A stretch of 64,000 nt of DNA, taken from the NCBI RefSeq assembly GCF_000970345.1, contig NZ_LAQU01000003.1:248001-312000 (forward strand). The letters run 5' to 3'. The notes under the pieces were generated by a model that made no database searches, had not been told where the DNA came from, and saw only the letters and a program-made list of their open reading frames with translations. Each line of letters starts with the position of its first letter. Positions within the stretch are counted from its first letter, which is position 1. Shown one piece after another: positions 27,681 to 37,870 of the stretch. A program made the position numbers and the translations under genes. Source of the DNA: Robbsia andropogonis. Its GTDB lineage: Bacteria; Pseudomonadota; Gammaproteobacteria; Burkholderiales; Burkholderiaceae.

Positions 27681-27817
27681 CTGGACTCTCGATTCGTTAC
27701 ACGTCAGCCTTGGGTCAAGACCGACCGTTCAGTCCACGAATTCAGCCAGCCGTGGCCCCTACGGGGACGTACCCGCTCACACGGACACTGGTTGATTCGC
27801 CTGCTTGCAATCGCTAC

Positions 27818-28969
27818 TCAGCGAGCGGGCTGAGGCTCGCCGCGCTGCTTCTCCGCCAGCGTGCGTTCATAGACGGCCAAATAGCGCTCGGCCATCGCCT
27901 GCCAGGAATTTCGCTTGACGGCTTCACGGCCTCTCACCCGCATGGCTTCGCGCAGCGACGGGTCGGCTTGTATCGTCTTCACTGCCCGAACCATGCCGTC
28001 GACGTCGTCGGGGTCCTGCAGTACCACGCCGGCATTGCCGAGCAATTCCGATGCACCGGCACGCGCCGAGGCGATCACCGGCAGGCCCGCGGCCATCGCC
28101 TCTGGAATCACCAACGCCCATGGGTCATAGCGCGACGGAAAGACAAACGCGTCACAGGAGGCCATCAACTGCGGCGTGGCCTTTACATGACCCAGGAAGT
28201 GGACACGATCGGCGATGCCGAGATCCTGCGCCATCTTCGGATGCACGCTGCCCCGCGCCTCTCCGCCCACCGCGAGTTCGATCTCCGGTGGCAGTTTCGC
28301 CAACGCCTTCAGCACCGTATCCAGGTTCTTGCGTGAATTCCGGATATCGCCGACAAACAGCAGCAGAAACTTGTCCTCCGGCAGCTTGAACCGGGCGCGG
28401 TCACGTGGCACGTCCGTAAAGCTCTCCACCGATGCGCCATTGAAGATCACATCCGCGCCCCCTTCGATACCGGCCTGCTTCAACTCATCGCCAACGCGCT
28501 TCGACACGGCGATGATCGTCCGTGCACGTTTCAATGCAACCCGTTCGAGGCACATGTTCAAGCGCGTATAGAAATACTGATAGGCCGAGCGCAGGCCACC
28601 GAATGGTGAAAACGGATAGAAGCCGCTGCGATACCAGCCGCGATGCACGAAGTGCACCGCGTTGACATCCGCGGCGGCCCACGTGATGAAGCCATTCACG
28701 TGCAGGATATCGAATTCACCTCGGTGCTTTCGGATGGCCTGCAAGCTGCGCCACGCGAACACCTGGTAGCGCAACATATAGGTCGGTAATGTGCCGTAGT
28801 CGATCTTGATCCAGGTCAGGTTCGGATGATCCGCGAAATCGGTCTTCAATTCCGCGGCGAACAGCAACACCTTCCAGCCGCGTGCCAGCGCGGCCCGGAT
28901 CACTTCGAGGTTCACGCGCCCCTGTCCGTCGTTTTCCCGGATGACATGCTGGACGACCGCTAATCTCAT
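27818..28969 (-). CDS. Glycosyltransferase family 4
   Basis: The 383-residue GT-B enzyme starts Met-Arg-Leu-Ala-Val-Val-Gln-His-Val. It has Phe-Val-Gly-Asp-Ile-Arg-Asn-Ser-Arg-Lys-Asn as donor loop and Pro-Ser-Arg-Tyr-Asp-Pro-Trp-Ala-Leu-Val-Ile-Pro-Glu-Ala as the family 4 signature. It begins inside the end of wzy (ATGA at 28966-28969), so it is translationally coupled. The order wzy then transferases resembles the bceI-bceJ-bceK part of Burkholderia cepacian loci. Confidence 0.86.
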   Translation of the reverse strand: MRLAVVQHVIRENDGQGRVNLEVIRAALARGWKVLLFAAELKTDFADHPNLTWIKIDYGTLPTYMLRYQVFAWRSLQAIRKHRGEFDILHVNGFITWAAADVNAVHFVHRGWYRSGFYPFSPFGGLRSAYQYFYTRLNMCLERVALKRARTIIAVSKRVGDELKQAGIEGGADVIFNGASVESFTDVPRDRARFKLPEDKFLLLFVGDIRNSRKNLDTVLKALAKLPPEIELAVGGEARGSVHPKMAQDLGIADRVHFLGHVKATPQLMASCDAFVFPSRYDPWALVIPEAMAAGLPVIASARAGASELLGNAGVVLQDPDDVDGMVRAVKTIQADPSLREAMRVRGREAVKRNSWQAMAERYLAVYERTLAEKQRGEPQPAR

Positions 28970-30705
28970 ATCGCCCCCTTTTTCCCGATAATGCGTTGAT
29001 GCACACCGCCGATTGGTCGTGAACCGCGATTGACGATCACCCCGGTACCGGTACGCCGCACCGGTTCTGCGGGCGGCGTCGGTTCGCTACGCCGCGTCGT
29101 AACCGCGCGCGGTGCCGGGTTAGCAGAAGGCGGTGGCGCCGCGCGCTCCGCCGAAGCACCCGTGCGACGGCTTGCGTCGGGCGTTGGCGTACCGCCTTGG
29201 ACGCCAACCTGCGGCAATGCCCGACGACGCTCGTAATACCGTGCCGCCATCAGCGGGATCGTCACGCCTGTCATGTACAACAGGCCGTCCAACGCAACCA
29301 GTGTATTAACGAAGACGAGCTGCGCCAACACGCCGATGGCAATCGCGTACCACACCATCACGAAACGGTCTTGCCGATACTTGATGGCGAGCCGCGTGGC
29401 CCGCGCCAGCGAACTGAACAGGCCGATCAGGAACAGCAACACACCGGGCCAACCCAGCGTGTAGGGCAACTCCATCACGCCGCTGTCGAACGATGCGGTC
29501 AGCGCGGCATTCCCATCACTGCCGCCGCTCAGCCGGGCGCCGGTGCCCACCGCGCCCATTCCTTGTCCGGCCACGTCGCCGAGCGCCGTGGAAAGAAAAC
29601 TCGAATAAAACTGTGTCCGGGCCTCAAAGCTGTTGTCGCTGCTGATGTCGCCGACGGTGTTCACCCGCTTGCTCAACTGATCGGAAACCAGACTACTGGT
29701 GAAGACCGGAACCGACAACATCGCCACGATCAGTACACCGAAAATCACGCGAATCTTGGTCTTTGCGTCGAGCACCGTCAGCAACAGCAGGATCGACAAC
29801 ACCATGCCCCCCCAGGCCGAGCGCACCAGTGTCAAACCCAGGCAAATCACGCCAAGCGACGCGGTCAGCCAGCGCCACTTGTAGCCGGGCACCAGTGACA
29901 GCAACAATCCCGCCGAGATCATGCCGGCGAATGGGCCGGTCGAATTCAACGGTCCGAACATCCGTGACGCGAACGGCGCCGGATCGCCCAGCGAACTGGT
30001 CAGACCGGACAATGTCATCCACAGCGCATCCCATGGCGGCATGATCGCGTACTGGATCACGCCGTAGATACCCATGAAGATCGTGCCCGATAACCATGTA
30101 CGCATCATCATCCGCTGGAACTGCGGAAAACGTTCGGATAACGAATACGCGTGCAAGGCCATCAAGATGGGATATAGCCATCCTGAAAAAGCATACGTCG
30201 CCGAAAATAAACCATTGGTGACAATACCCACCAGGAAACTGTAAATCGTGCCGGCGAGCATCAGTAAATACGGCAAGCCGCTCTTCGTACCCAGGAAACG
30301 ACCGTGCCGCATCAGGCTAAACAGTGACAGCATCGCCACCGCCAGCGGCGCGACCTGGATCGGACTGGTGGGATTGAAGGTGCCATGGAAGAAGTCGGTC
30401 AATCGGCGTATTTCGGACGAGACGAACCACAACCACAAGGAATAACCGATGTAGTAGACCGGATAGCGCTTCAGAAACCAGGCGCCTATCCCCACCGACA
30501 TCACGGGAAAGGCGAATTCGAGCAGCGTTCCCTGATGCGCGACGATCAGCAACAGCGTGATGACGATCTGCGCGACCGGGAGCGCCCAGAACTCCTTCGA
30601 ACTGGTGCGGCGCGCGCCCCCCTGCCGCGTGACAGTGCCGGCCGCTTGCGCGGAACCGGCCGCGGGGCGCGGAGGCAGGGAGGAGGGAGAACTGAGCGAA
30701 CTCAT
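28966..30705 (-). CDS. wzy: Polysaccharide polymerase (Wzy / O-antigen ligase-like)
   Basis: The 579-residue protein has about 11-12 membrane helices and a large periplasmic loop near residues 340-410, rich in Ser/Asp/Gly. The context Leu-Val-Arg-Ser-Ala-Trp-Gly-Gly before that loop is typical of Wzy/WaaL. It should polymerise lipid-linked repeat units in the periplasm. The N terminus and C terminus (about 80 residues) are Pro/Ala/Arg-rich and unconserved. ATG at 30705 is my choice; a TTG at 30717 would overlap the wzc stop and also keep the frame. The stop overlaps the next glycosyltransferase. Confidence 0.83.
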   Translation of the reverse strand: MSSLSSPSSLPPRPAAGSAQAAGTVTRQGGARRTSSKEFWALPVAQIVITLLLIVAHQGTLLEFAFPVMSVGIGAWFLKRYPVYYIGYSLWLWFVSSEIRRLTDFFHGTFNPTSPIQVAPLAVAMLSLFSLMRHGRFLGTKSGLPYLLMLAGTIYSFLVGIVTNGLFSATYAFSGWLYPILMALHAYSLSERFPQFQRMMMRTWLSGTIFMGIYGVIQYAIMPPWDALWMTLSGLTSSLGDPAPFASRMFGPLNSTGPFAGMISAGLLLSLVPGYKWRWLTASLGVICLGLTLVRSAWGGMVLSILLLLTVLDAKTKIRVIFGVLIVAMLSVPVFTSSLVSDQLSKRVNTVGDISSDNSFEARTQFYSSFLSTALGDVAGQGMGAVGTGARLSGGSDGNAALTASFDSGVMELPYTLGWPGVLLFLIGLFSSLARATRLAIKYRQDRFVMVWYAIAIGVLAQLVFVNTLVALDGLLYMTGVTIPLMAARYYERRRALPQVGVQGGTPTPDASRRTGASAERAAPPPSANPAPRAVTTRRSEPTPPAEPVRRTGTGVIVNRGSRPIGGVHQRIIGKKGAI

Positions 30706-30713
30706 CGGCGCAC

Positions 30714-32990
30714 TCAATGCGATTCGCTATCGTACTGATAGACGTAGTGGTAATTGCCGCCGCCGTACTTGCCGTACTTTGCAACGCGGCTCGGGATCGC
30801 ATTGAAGATGGCGCCCACGACACGGCCACCGGACTGCGTCAGCTTCTTGATGGAACCGGACACCTCGCGCTCGGCATGCATGCCATGGCGGAACACGAGG
30901 AAGGAACTGCCGGCAAAGCTGCCGATGATCGTGGCATCGGTCACCGCCAGCACCGGTGGCGTGTCGATAATGACGATATCGTATGCGTTGCTCAACGTCT
31001 CAAAAACATTGCGCGTTTCCGGCGACATCAGCAACTCGGCAGGGTTGTCCGGAATCGCACCTGTCCAGATCGTGCTCAGGCCGGCGATATCGGTCTGGTT
31101 CACGACCTGCTCGACCGGCAGCGTCCCTGTCAACGCTTCGGACAAACCTGGGAAGCGAGGCTGATTGAAGTACTCGTTCAAATGACCACGGCGCATGTCG
31201 GCGTCCACCAGCAGCACGCGCTTGCCGGCTTCGGCAAGTAGCGTTGCGATGTTGACCGAGACAAAGCTCTTGCCGGTACCCGGCACGGGACCCGACATCG
31301 CCAGCAAGTTGTTCGGCGCATCGGCGAGCGCGAACTGCAACGAGGTGCGGAAGCTGCGCAACGATTCCACCGACGGATCCTTCGGCAGCGACTTCGCCAG
31401 AATCGCGCGGCGGCCGTCGCGAGCGCGCTTGTAGCTCTCGTCCCAGCGCACCTGCACCGCGTTCAGGGGCACTGCACCCATGACCGGCAATCCCATCGAC
31501 CGTTCGATGACATCCGGATCCTCGATACCGCTAGACATCTGCTTGCGACCGAATACGAGCAAGGCCCCCAGAATGATCCCGAGGAACACCGATGCGGCAA
31601 CAATCATCCCCTTCTTCGGTTTGATCGGCGTTGCCGGAGGCATGGCGCGATCCAGTATCCGCACATTCCCCGTCGTACCCGCGCGCTGGATCTGCAATTC
31701 CTGAACGCGGTTCAACAGCAGCACATAAATGTCTTCTGAAACCTTCGCATCCCGTTGCAGGCTCAATGCATTGGCCTCATCGATCGGCATGCTCTTGAAG
31801 CGCTCCTGGAACTTGTCGCGTGCCGCGGTGATCTGCGCGATCTGTTCCTCGATCGACTTTACGACCGGATGTTCGCGCGTGTAGCGCTGCAACAGGTCGG
31901 CTTCCTGCAACTTCAGCGTGTCGATCTGGCGTTCATAGTCGATCGCCCCCTGCAAGTAGACATTCGCTTCCTCGGACGGCTTGAACGTACCCGACTTTTG
32001 CTGGAAGGCGCTCAACCGCTGCTCGGCCGCCTGCAGCTCTGCCTTGCGGCCCGGCAGTTCTTCGTTCAGGAAGTTCAGCATCAGGCTGGCATCTTCCTGC
32101 TTGCGCTGTATGTGCTGCTTCAGGTACGAGTCCGCCACGGCGTTCGTCAGTGCCGTGATACGGTCCGGACTGGCACCGGTCATCGAAATCTGAATGACGC
32201 CGGTTTGCTTGCCTTGCTCCGCAACCGCCACACCGGCACCAAATCCCTCGATCGTTTCCAGTTCGTTCTGGCGCGTCACGGTGAAACGGCAACCCGGATT
32301 CGCAACCAGTTGCTTGATCAACATCGTTACGCCATTGCCATGCGCCGTCTGACCGACCGCGCCTTTCAGCAACAGATTGCCATTCGGGTCCCGCAGTTCA
32401 TACGTATCGTTCTCACCCACCGTCAGCAACAGCGGCACGTTCTCCAGCTGCTGCGGCACCGTGATGTCATCGATGTCGACACTCTCACCGCCCCAGGCAT
32501 ACCCTTTCAGGCCGAACCAGGGACGCGACAGATGGCCTTTCCCGCCAAGCAGGTGCGCCAGCGAGCCGAGCACCGGGAACGTCTTTGGTTCAACGCCGAA
32601 TTGCATCTTGAACTGATGCACGACCGGCCCGAGCACGTCACGGCTCTCGATCACCTGTATCTCGGCCGCCGTCGGCAGCGTCGTGCCGGACAGGCTGCTC
32701 AGGGCATTGGCTTGCTGCGCGAGCGGCGACGAGGTGTTGTCCGGTTGCTCGACCTGCACCAGGGCGTCCACCGAATAGATCGGCGTGGCGATCTCGACAT
32801 AGACCAAGGCCGCGACGACGACAACGACGGTGATGCCAACGATCCACCAAATCTGCTCGATGAACAGACGGATCAGGTCTCCTAGTACGAGACCCTCCTG
32901 CTCGCCACCCTGGGCCGTCGGCCCGACATTATTAGCTGGGGTATTCAAATTCTCTCTGCCGGTCGATTCAACATTCCGCCCGTCCTGCAT
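30714..32990 (-). CDS. wzc: Polysaccharide co-polymerase / tyrosine autokinase (Wzc, BceF-like)
   Basis: The 758-residue bacterial tyrosine kinase has an N-terminal Wzz-type domain bounded by two membrane helices (about 42-62 and near 490) and a long periplasmic coiled-coil part. The cytoplasmic kinase domain carries Gly-Thr-Gly-Lys-Ser (Walker A, near residue 570), Leu-Leu-Val-Asp-Ala-Asp-Met-Arg (Walker A') and Ile-Ile-Asp-Thr-Pro-Pro. The last 25 residues contain six tyrosines, the usual autophosphorylation cluster. It regulates chain length and export with Wza and is dephosphorylated by Wzb. ATG 32990 is the likeliest start; the upstream extension is dubious. It ends 8 bp before the wzy ATG. 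Confidence 0.93.
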   Translation of the reverse strand: MQDGRNVESTGRENLNTPANNVGPTAQGGEQEGLVLGDLIRLFIEQIWWIVGITVVVVVAALVYVEIATPIYSVDALVQVEQPDNTSSPLAQQANALSSLSGTTLPTAAEIQVIESRDVLGPVVHQFKMQFGVEPKTFPVLGSLAHLLGGKGHLSRPWFGLKGYAWGGESVDIDDITVPQQLENVPLLLTVGENDTYELRDPNGNLLLKGAVGQTAHGNGVTMLIKQLVANPGCRFTVTRQNELETIEGFGAGVAVAEQGKQTGVIQISMTGASPDRITALTNAVADSYLKQHIQRKQEDASLMLNFLNEELPGRKAELQAAEQRLSAFQQKSGTFKPSEEANVYLQGAIDYERQIDTLKLQEADLLQRYTREHPVVKSIEEQIAQITAARDKFQERFKSMPIDEANALSLQRDAKVSEDIYVLLLNRVQELQIQRAGTTGNVRILDRAMPPATPIKPKKGMIVAASVFLGIILGALLVFGRKQMSSGIEDPDVIERSMGLPVMGAVPLNAVQVRWDESYKRARDGRRAILAKSLPKDPSVESLRSFRTSLQFALADAPNNLLAMSGPVPGTGKSFVSVNIATLLAEAGKRVLLVDADMRRGHLNEYFNQPRFPGLSEALTGTLPVEQVVNQTDIAGLSTIWTGAIPDNPAELLMSPETRNVFETLSNAYDIVIIDTPPVLAVTDATIIGSFAGSSFLVFRHGMHAEREVSGSIKKLTQSGGRVVGAIFNAIPSRVAKYGKYGGGNYHYVYQYDSESH

Positions 32991-33117
32991 TGCAACGGGC
33001 CCCGAAGCGCGCATTCTCCAGCCGGTGGCAAGAAAATGCGCGAGGCATGATATGGGCATTACGCAAAGTAGTGCCACGGAACCGGCACCGAAACCACTGG
33101 TGCCAGTCTGCCAGACA

Positions 33118-34305
33118 TTACTTCGACAACTGCTTCAGGTAGAACAGTGACGACAAGGTCGGCGTCACGAGACTCAAGACGCGGTTGAAACGTACGCCCT
33201 TCGCCGTGCCCACATAGACAACGTCCAGCGGATCCATCTGGAACTGCGACGCCAGCAACAACGAACCCGGCTGCGTCATGTCCAACTGGTAGATCTGCGG
33301 CTCGGTCGGGTTGTCCCGGCCGCCGCGGAACACGAACACCTCGCGCACGTTGGCCGCGGTATTGTCCACGCCCTGAGCGCCGGTGACGGCGTCGGCCAAT
33401 GTCAGGCGTCCTTTGTTCATATACAGCGTTGTCGGTTTGATGACTTCACCAAGCACGAAGACGCGACTGTCGATCTGGTCCGGCACGTTCAATACATCAC
33501 CGCCTTGCAACAGCACGTTCTGGGACACATCGCCCTTGTCGAGCAGTGCATAGGCGTTGATGATCGTCGTCTTGCCGTCACGAATCAACCGCACGCGTTG
33601 CAAGTCGCCCGTGTCGCTGGCACCGCCGGAACGCGCGATGGCGTCGGCCAACGTCAATGGACGGTCAGTGATCGGCAGCGTGCCGTTGGCCTTGAACTGG
33701 CCTGTCAACTGCACTTGCTGGCTGCGGTACGCCAGAATGCGGACAGTCACCTGCGGATGATTGATATAGCGCGACAGCGCGCCTTCCAGCGCTCTCTGTA
33801 CCTGGTCGGTGGTCTTGTCACCTACCATCACCGTGCCCGCGTAAGGGAAGAAGATCGTGCCGTTCGGCTGCACGGTATAGCCGGTCGGATCGTTCTGCAT
33901 GCCGCCACTCGCCGTTTGCGAGAACGGTGTCGCCAAGCTCGTGCCCCCGGTCGGACTGCTCATCGTCGAACCCAGCGAGCTACCGCCGGACATCGACAAT
34001 TCAGGGTGATCCCAGACCGTGACCGCCAGAATGTCCTGTGGCTCGATTTTATATTCGTAATGCTTGGGCACGCCGACGGGAACACCCAACGTCGCATCAG
34101 CGGCCTTTGCCGCCTGTTTCTGTGCCAGTCCTTGCCGCAATACCACTTCAGGAGTGATGGGCTGCACCAGATAGGACTCGTCTTCCGTGTTGACGACGTT
34201 CGCCTTCGTCATGCTGGACGTGTCCAGGTAGCTACCTGGCGCCCACATGCAGCCACCTAACGTAGCCATTCCGAGACAAGAAATAAGCACTGCGCGACTT
34301 AGCAT
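33118..34305 (-). CDS. wza: Outer-membrane polysaccharide export lipoprotein (Wza, BceE-like)
   Basis: The 395-residue lipoprotein has a signal peptide and lipobox Thr-Leu-Gly-Gly-Cys19. The Poly_export domain starts near residue 80 with Tyr-Lys-Ile-Glu-Pro-Gln-Asp-Ile-Leu. SLBB-type segments follow, including Arg-Pro-Leu-Thr-Leu-Ala-Asp-Ala-Ile-Ala-Arg-Ser-Gly-Gly and a second copy near residue 300. It forms the outer-membrane channel for the polymer. The start lies within the last seven bases of wzb, so the pair is coupled. A Ser/Gly/Thr/Met-rich loop (about 110-145) is longer than usual. Confidence 0.93.
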   Translation of the reverse strand: MLSRAVLISCLGMATLGGCMWAPGSYLDTSSMTKANVVNTEDESYLVQPITPEVVLRQGLAQKQAAKAADATLGVPVGVPKHYEYKIEPQDILAVTVWDHPELSMSGGSSLGSTMSSPTGGTSLATPFSQTASGGMQNDPTGYTVQPNGTIFFPYAGTVMVGDKTTDQVQRALEGALSRYINHPQVTVRILAYRSQQVQLTGQFKANGTLPITDRPLTLADAIARSGGASDTGDLQRVRLIRDGKTTIINAYALLDKGDVSQNVLLQGGDVLNVPDQIDSRVFVLGEVIKPTTLYMNKGRLTLADAVTGAQGVDNTAANVREVFVFRGGRDNPTEPQIYQLDMTQPGSLLLASQFQMDPLDVVYVGTAKGVRFNRVLSLVTPTLSSLFYLKQLSK

Positions 34306-34739
34306 ATTTTTTTGATCCAGTTTTCGACTGACTGCTCCACAAGTTCGGCACTGCCGCGATATACCGACTCTGCTTGTCTGTACGGGTCGTAGATTTCAAC
34401 GTTGAGCCACTTGCCCAGCAAGTGCACCTTCCCACGGGAGGAGGGGTCCAGATCTGACACTTCCCGAATCTGCCGCTCTTCCATCACGAGCACCAATTGG
34501 GCGTCCTGCACCATTTCCGTGGTAATGCGGCGTGAGCGGTGCGCGCTCACATCGATGTCTCGCTCGGCGAGCAAGCGGGCCACCACGTGATCGGCCTCCT
34601 GGCCATCACGGGCATGCAGCCCCGCCGAATGCACGACGATCCCTCGCGTCCGGACCTGCTCGCTCGCTTGAAAGAGCGCCTCCGCCATGGGGCTTCGGCA
34701 AATGTTCGCATGGCAAACGATCAGTATCTTATTAAACAT
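34299..34739 (-). CDS. wzb: Low-molecular-weight protein-tyrosine phosphatase (Wzb, BceD-like)
   Basis: The 146-residue protein has the P-loop Cys9-His-Ala-Asn-Ile-Cys-Arg15-Ser and the general acid Asp118 in Asp-Pro-Tyr. Length is standard. It should dephosphorylate the C-terminal tyrosines of Wzc. It sits between ugd and wza, the same position as bceD in cepacian loci, and overlaps wza by seven bases. Confidence 0.95.
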   Translation of the reverse strand: MFNKILIVCHANICRSPMAEALFQASEQVRTRGIVVHSAGLHARDGQEADHVVARLLAERDIDVSAHRSRRITTEMVQDAQLVLVMEERQIREVSDLDPSSRGKVHLLGKWLNVEIYDPYRQAESVYRGSAELVEQSVENWIKKIC

Positions 34740-34757
34740 CGTCGGATCGTCTGAAGT

Positions 34758-36179
34758 TCAGGCCGTCTTTGGCGAGGACTGACCCTTCACACCAGATGCC
34801 GGTATGAAAGGGCGTCCGATCGCTTCATAGCGAAAGCCCAGTTCCGCCATTGACGCCGGCTCGTATAAATTGCGTCCGTCGAAAATCGCGCGCGCGTGCA
34901 GTTGCTTGATCAGCTTACCAAAGTCCGGACTTTTGAATGCGGTCCACTCTGTAACAATGATTAACGCGTCGGCGCCTTCGGTCGCATCGTATTGCGCATC
35001 CACGAATTCGAGGCGGGCCTGCGCATCGGCATTGCCTTCGAAATCAAGCGCGAACACGCGTTTGGCTTCTGTCTGCGCGACCGGATCATACGCTTTCACC
35101 TTCGCGCCACGCGACAGCAGCTCGGCCACCAGCGGGCGGCTTGGCGCCTCGCGCATGTCATCGGTGTTCGGCTTGAATGCCAAGCCCCAGACCGCGAACG
35201 TCTTGCCGCCCAAGTCCTCGCCGAAGTGTTTGGTCACCTTGTCCACCAGCACGCTCTTTTGCGCGTTGTTGACGGACTCCACCGCGTTCAGGATCTTCAG
35301 ATCATGTCCGTATTCGGAACCGGTGCGAATCAGCGCCTGCACATCCTTCGGAAAACACGAGCCGCCGTATCCGGTACCCGCATACAGAAAGCTATAACCG
35401 ATACGCGGATCAGAACCGATTCCACGACGAACCGCCTCGATGTCCGCACCGACTCTATCCGCCAGGTTCGCCATTTCGTTCATGAAAGAAATGCGCGTGG
35501 CCAACATCGCGTTCGCTGCATACTTCGTGAACTCCGCGGAACGCACATCCATATAACGGGTGCGTTCGTGGTTTCGATTGAACGGCGCATACAGGTTCTT
35601 CATCATTTCTCGCGCGCGCTCGCCCGTTGCGTCATCGTCGACGCCCAGCACGATCCGGTCGGGACGCATGAAGTCCTCCACCGCAGCGCCTTCCTTCAGG
35701 AACTCAGGATTCGAAACAACGGAAAAGCCGTATTTGCCGCCTTCGCTGTCGACACCGCGCGCGGCCAATGCCGCCCGAATGGTATCGGCCACCCGGCTTG
35801 CGGTGCCCACCGGCACCGTCGACTTGTCGACGATGACCTTGAAGCCTTCCATGTGTTCGCCGATCTTCTTGGCCGCGGCCAGCACATATTTCAAATCCGC
35901 CGAGCCATCTTCATCCGGCGGCGTACCTACCGCGATGAACTGCACGTCACCATGTGCCACGCTCGCCGCGACATCGGTTGAGAACTGCAGACGACCCGCG
36001 GCACGATTGCGCGCGATGATTTCCTTCAGTCCCGGCTCATGGATCGGGACACCACCATCGTTCAGGATCGCGATCTTGCGCGGGTCCACGTCAAGGCAGA
36101 AGACGTCATTGCCGATCTCCGCCAGGCAGGCGCCCGTGACCAAGCCTACGTAACCAGTGCCAATAATGGTGATTTTCAT
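34758..36179 (-). CDS. ugd: UDP-glucose 6-dehydrogenase
   Basis: The 473-residue enzyme oxidises UDP-glucose to UDP-glucuronate with two NAD+. The Rossmann motif Gly7-Thr-Gly-Tyr-Val-Gly-Leu and the catalytic Cys275 in Gly-Gly-Ser-Cys-Phe-Pro-Lys-Asp are present, as are Lys-Glu-Gly near 162 and Thr-Lys-Tyr-Ala-Ala-Asn near 219. Length is typical of the family. It supplies glucuronic acid for the polymer. It corresponds in position to bceC. Confidence 0.95.
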   Translation of the reverse strand: MKITIIGTGYVGLVTGACLAEIGNDVFCLDVDPRKIAILNDGGVPIHEPGLKEIIARNRAAGRLQFSTDVAASVAHGDVQFIAVGTPPDEDGSADLKYVLAAAKKIGEHMEGFKVIVDKSTVPVGTASRVADTIRAALAARGVDSEGGKYGFSVVSNPEFLKEGAAVEDFMRPDRIVLGVDDDATGERAREMMKNLYAPFNRNHERTRYMDVRSAEFTKYAANAMLATRISFMNEMANLADRVGADIEAVRRGIGSDPRIGYSFLYAGTGYGGSCFPKDVQALIRTGSEYGHDLKILNAVESVNNAQKSVLVDKVTKHFGEDLGGKTFAVWGLAFKPNTDDMREAPSRPLVAELLSRGAKVKAYDPVAQTEAKRVFALDFEGNADAQARLEFVDAQYDATEGADALIIVTEWTAFKSPDFGKLIKQLHARAIFDGRNLYEPASMAELGFRYEAIGRPFIPASGVKGQSSPKTA

Positions 36180-36325
36180 AATGTTTTATCTATCGTGTTG
36201 CGGTTATCAGGCAAGTGCATTCGACGAAGCTGCACAGGCAGCAAGGCGCTTCGCCAACGTCACCCGGATGGGCCGTTGAACGCTTTCAGGGTGCGCCATG
36301 AAAGACAACGACCCTCCGTTCTACA

Positions 36326-37771
36326 TCAGTACGCGTTGCTGCCGATAAAGCCCTTGACGATTGTCAGCAGGACAATCTTCATATCGAACCAAAAGCTCCA
36401 GTGCTGAATATAGTACAGGTCGAATTTGACACGTGCCTCCATCTTCTCCACGCGATCCGTTTCACCGCGGAAGCCGTTGACCTGCGCCCACCCCGTAATA
36501 CCGGGTTTGATCCGATACCGGTACATATATCCATCCACCTGGTCCTTATAGAGATCGTCATGGGCGATCGCATGCGGGCGCGGCCCCACCACGGACATTT
36601 CGCCGCGCAGCACATTGATGAACTGCGGCAGTTCGTCCAGGCTCGTTCGACGCAGGAACGCGCCCACCTTCGTAATCCGAGGGTCCACCTTTTTCGCCTG
36701 CGTGATGACCCCGGCCGCCTCGGTATGCACCTTCATCGAACGGAACTTATATATTTCGAACTCACGCCCGTCAACGCCCTTGCGCCACTGCTTGAAGAAA
36801 ACCGGCCCACGCGACGATACCTTGACTGCAATAGCAATCGAAATCAGCAGCGGCGACAGCATCAACAGCACTACCGCGGCGAAAAGGCGGTCGAAGACCA
36901 GCTTCGGCAAGACCTGTAGTTCCGCCACTTCATTGCCGGTCAGGTTGATGGCAGGCAGACCAAGCAGATCGATGATCGAATGATTGAACAAGCTGAGACT
37001 GCGGACATCGGGGATGAATCGGATATTGACGAAGTCATTCCGAAACTCTCGCATGTACCGCATGATGTTGCGCTCCTCCGAAAGCGGCAATGCCAGCCAG
37101 ATTTCGTGCACCCGACGCTGCCGCACCATGCGCACCAGTTCGTCGAAGCTCGACAGCACCGGCACGCCCGCGATCTGTTGCGGTGGTTGCAATGCCTCCG
37201 GCACGGTCGCATATGTGGCATCGATCGGCGTGAACTCCGCACTATAGATATCGCGTGAGGGATCTTCCTCCAGCACACACACCGCGCGGAAGCCTGCCTG
37301 CGGCGCTGTGCGAATGCGCGACAACACAGCCCGGCAATAACCGCCCGAACCGACGATTACCACCGCACGCTGGTTCAAGCCCTGGCGCCGGATGTTCTTC
37401 AGTAACGCATAGAAGAAGGACTTCGACAGCACAAGCAGGATGCCGCACGTCACTACCCACGCGCCCACCCATTCCCGGGATAGCGAATGCGTCCGTTGCA
37501 GGCCGAAGACCACTGCAAGGGCAAACACCATCACTACAAGCCACGCACAGATAACGCGAACCAGCAACTCGCCTATTTGCTTGCCGCGCCAGGACTGATA
37601 AATATTCAGCCCAGGAAACAGCAGTACCACGCCCAAACTGTTGAAGACCACCATGAAGTAGTCGACGTCCGACCACCGGTGGTGCGCCCCCCCACCAAAA
37701 ACGAAATGCGTCCCGATGCCGCTCAACGCGACAACGAGTATATCGATCAGCCTGGCCATTAATGGAAGCAT
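36326..37771 (-). CDS. Undecaprenyl-phosphate glucose phosphotransferase (WcaJ/BceB-like)
   Basis: The 481-residue enzyme has four N-terminal membrane helices, a cytoplasmic Rossmann-like CoA-binding domain (Val-Ile-Val-Gly-Ser-Gly-Gly near 135), a further helix near 285 and a C-terminal Bac_transf domain. The latter has Lys-Phe-Arg-Ser-Met-Lys-Val, Arg-Arg-Thr-Ser-Leu-Asp-Glu-Leu-Pro-Gln and Val-Gly-Pro-Arg-Pro-His. It starts the lipid-linked repeat unit by transferring glucose-1-phosphate to undecaprenyl phosphate. A GGAGGAG site stands 9 bases before the ATG. The 146 bp separating it from ugd may hold an internal promoter. Confidence 0.93.
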   Translation of the reverse strand: MLPLMARLIDILVVALSGIGTHFVFGGGAHHRWSDVDYFMVVFNSLGVVLLFPGLNIYQSWRGKQIGELLVRVICAWLVVMVFALAVVFGLQRTHSLSREWVGAWVVTCGILLVLSKSFFYALLKNIRRQGLNQRAVVIVGSGGYCRAVLSRIRTAPQAGFRAVCVLEEDPSRDIYSAEFTPIDATYATVPEALQPPQQIAGVPVLSSFDELVRMVRQRRVHEIWLALPLSEERNIMRYMREFRNDFVNIRFIPDVRSLSLFNHSIIDLLGLPAINLTGNEVAELQVLPKLVFDRLFAAVVLLMLSPLLISIAIAVKVSSRGPVFFKQWRKGVDGREFEIYKFRSMKVHTEAAGVITQAKKVDPRITKVGAFLRRTSLDELPQFINVLRGEMSVVGPRPHAIAHDDLYKDQVDGYMYRYRIKPGITGWAQVNGFRGETDRVEKMEARVKFDLYYIQHWSFWFDMKIVLLTIVKGFIGSNAY

Positions 37772-37870
37772 CTTTTCTTTCTCCTCCCAGGGGCTAAGAG
37801 CAATCCAACGCAGACGTGAATGTCGTTCCCGATGGATCGCATTGCCGCCCGCACCGTCGCCGGACCACCA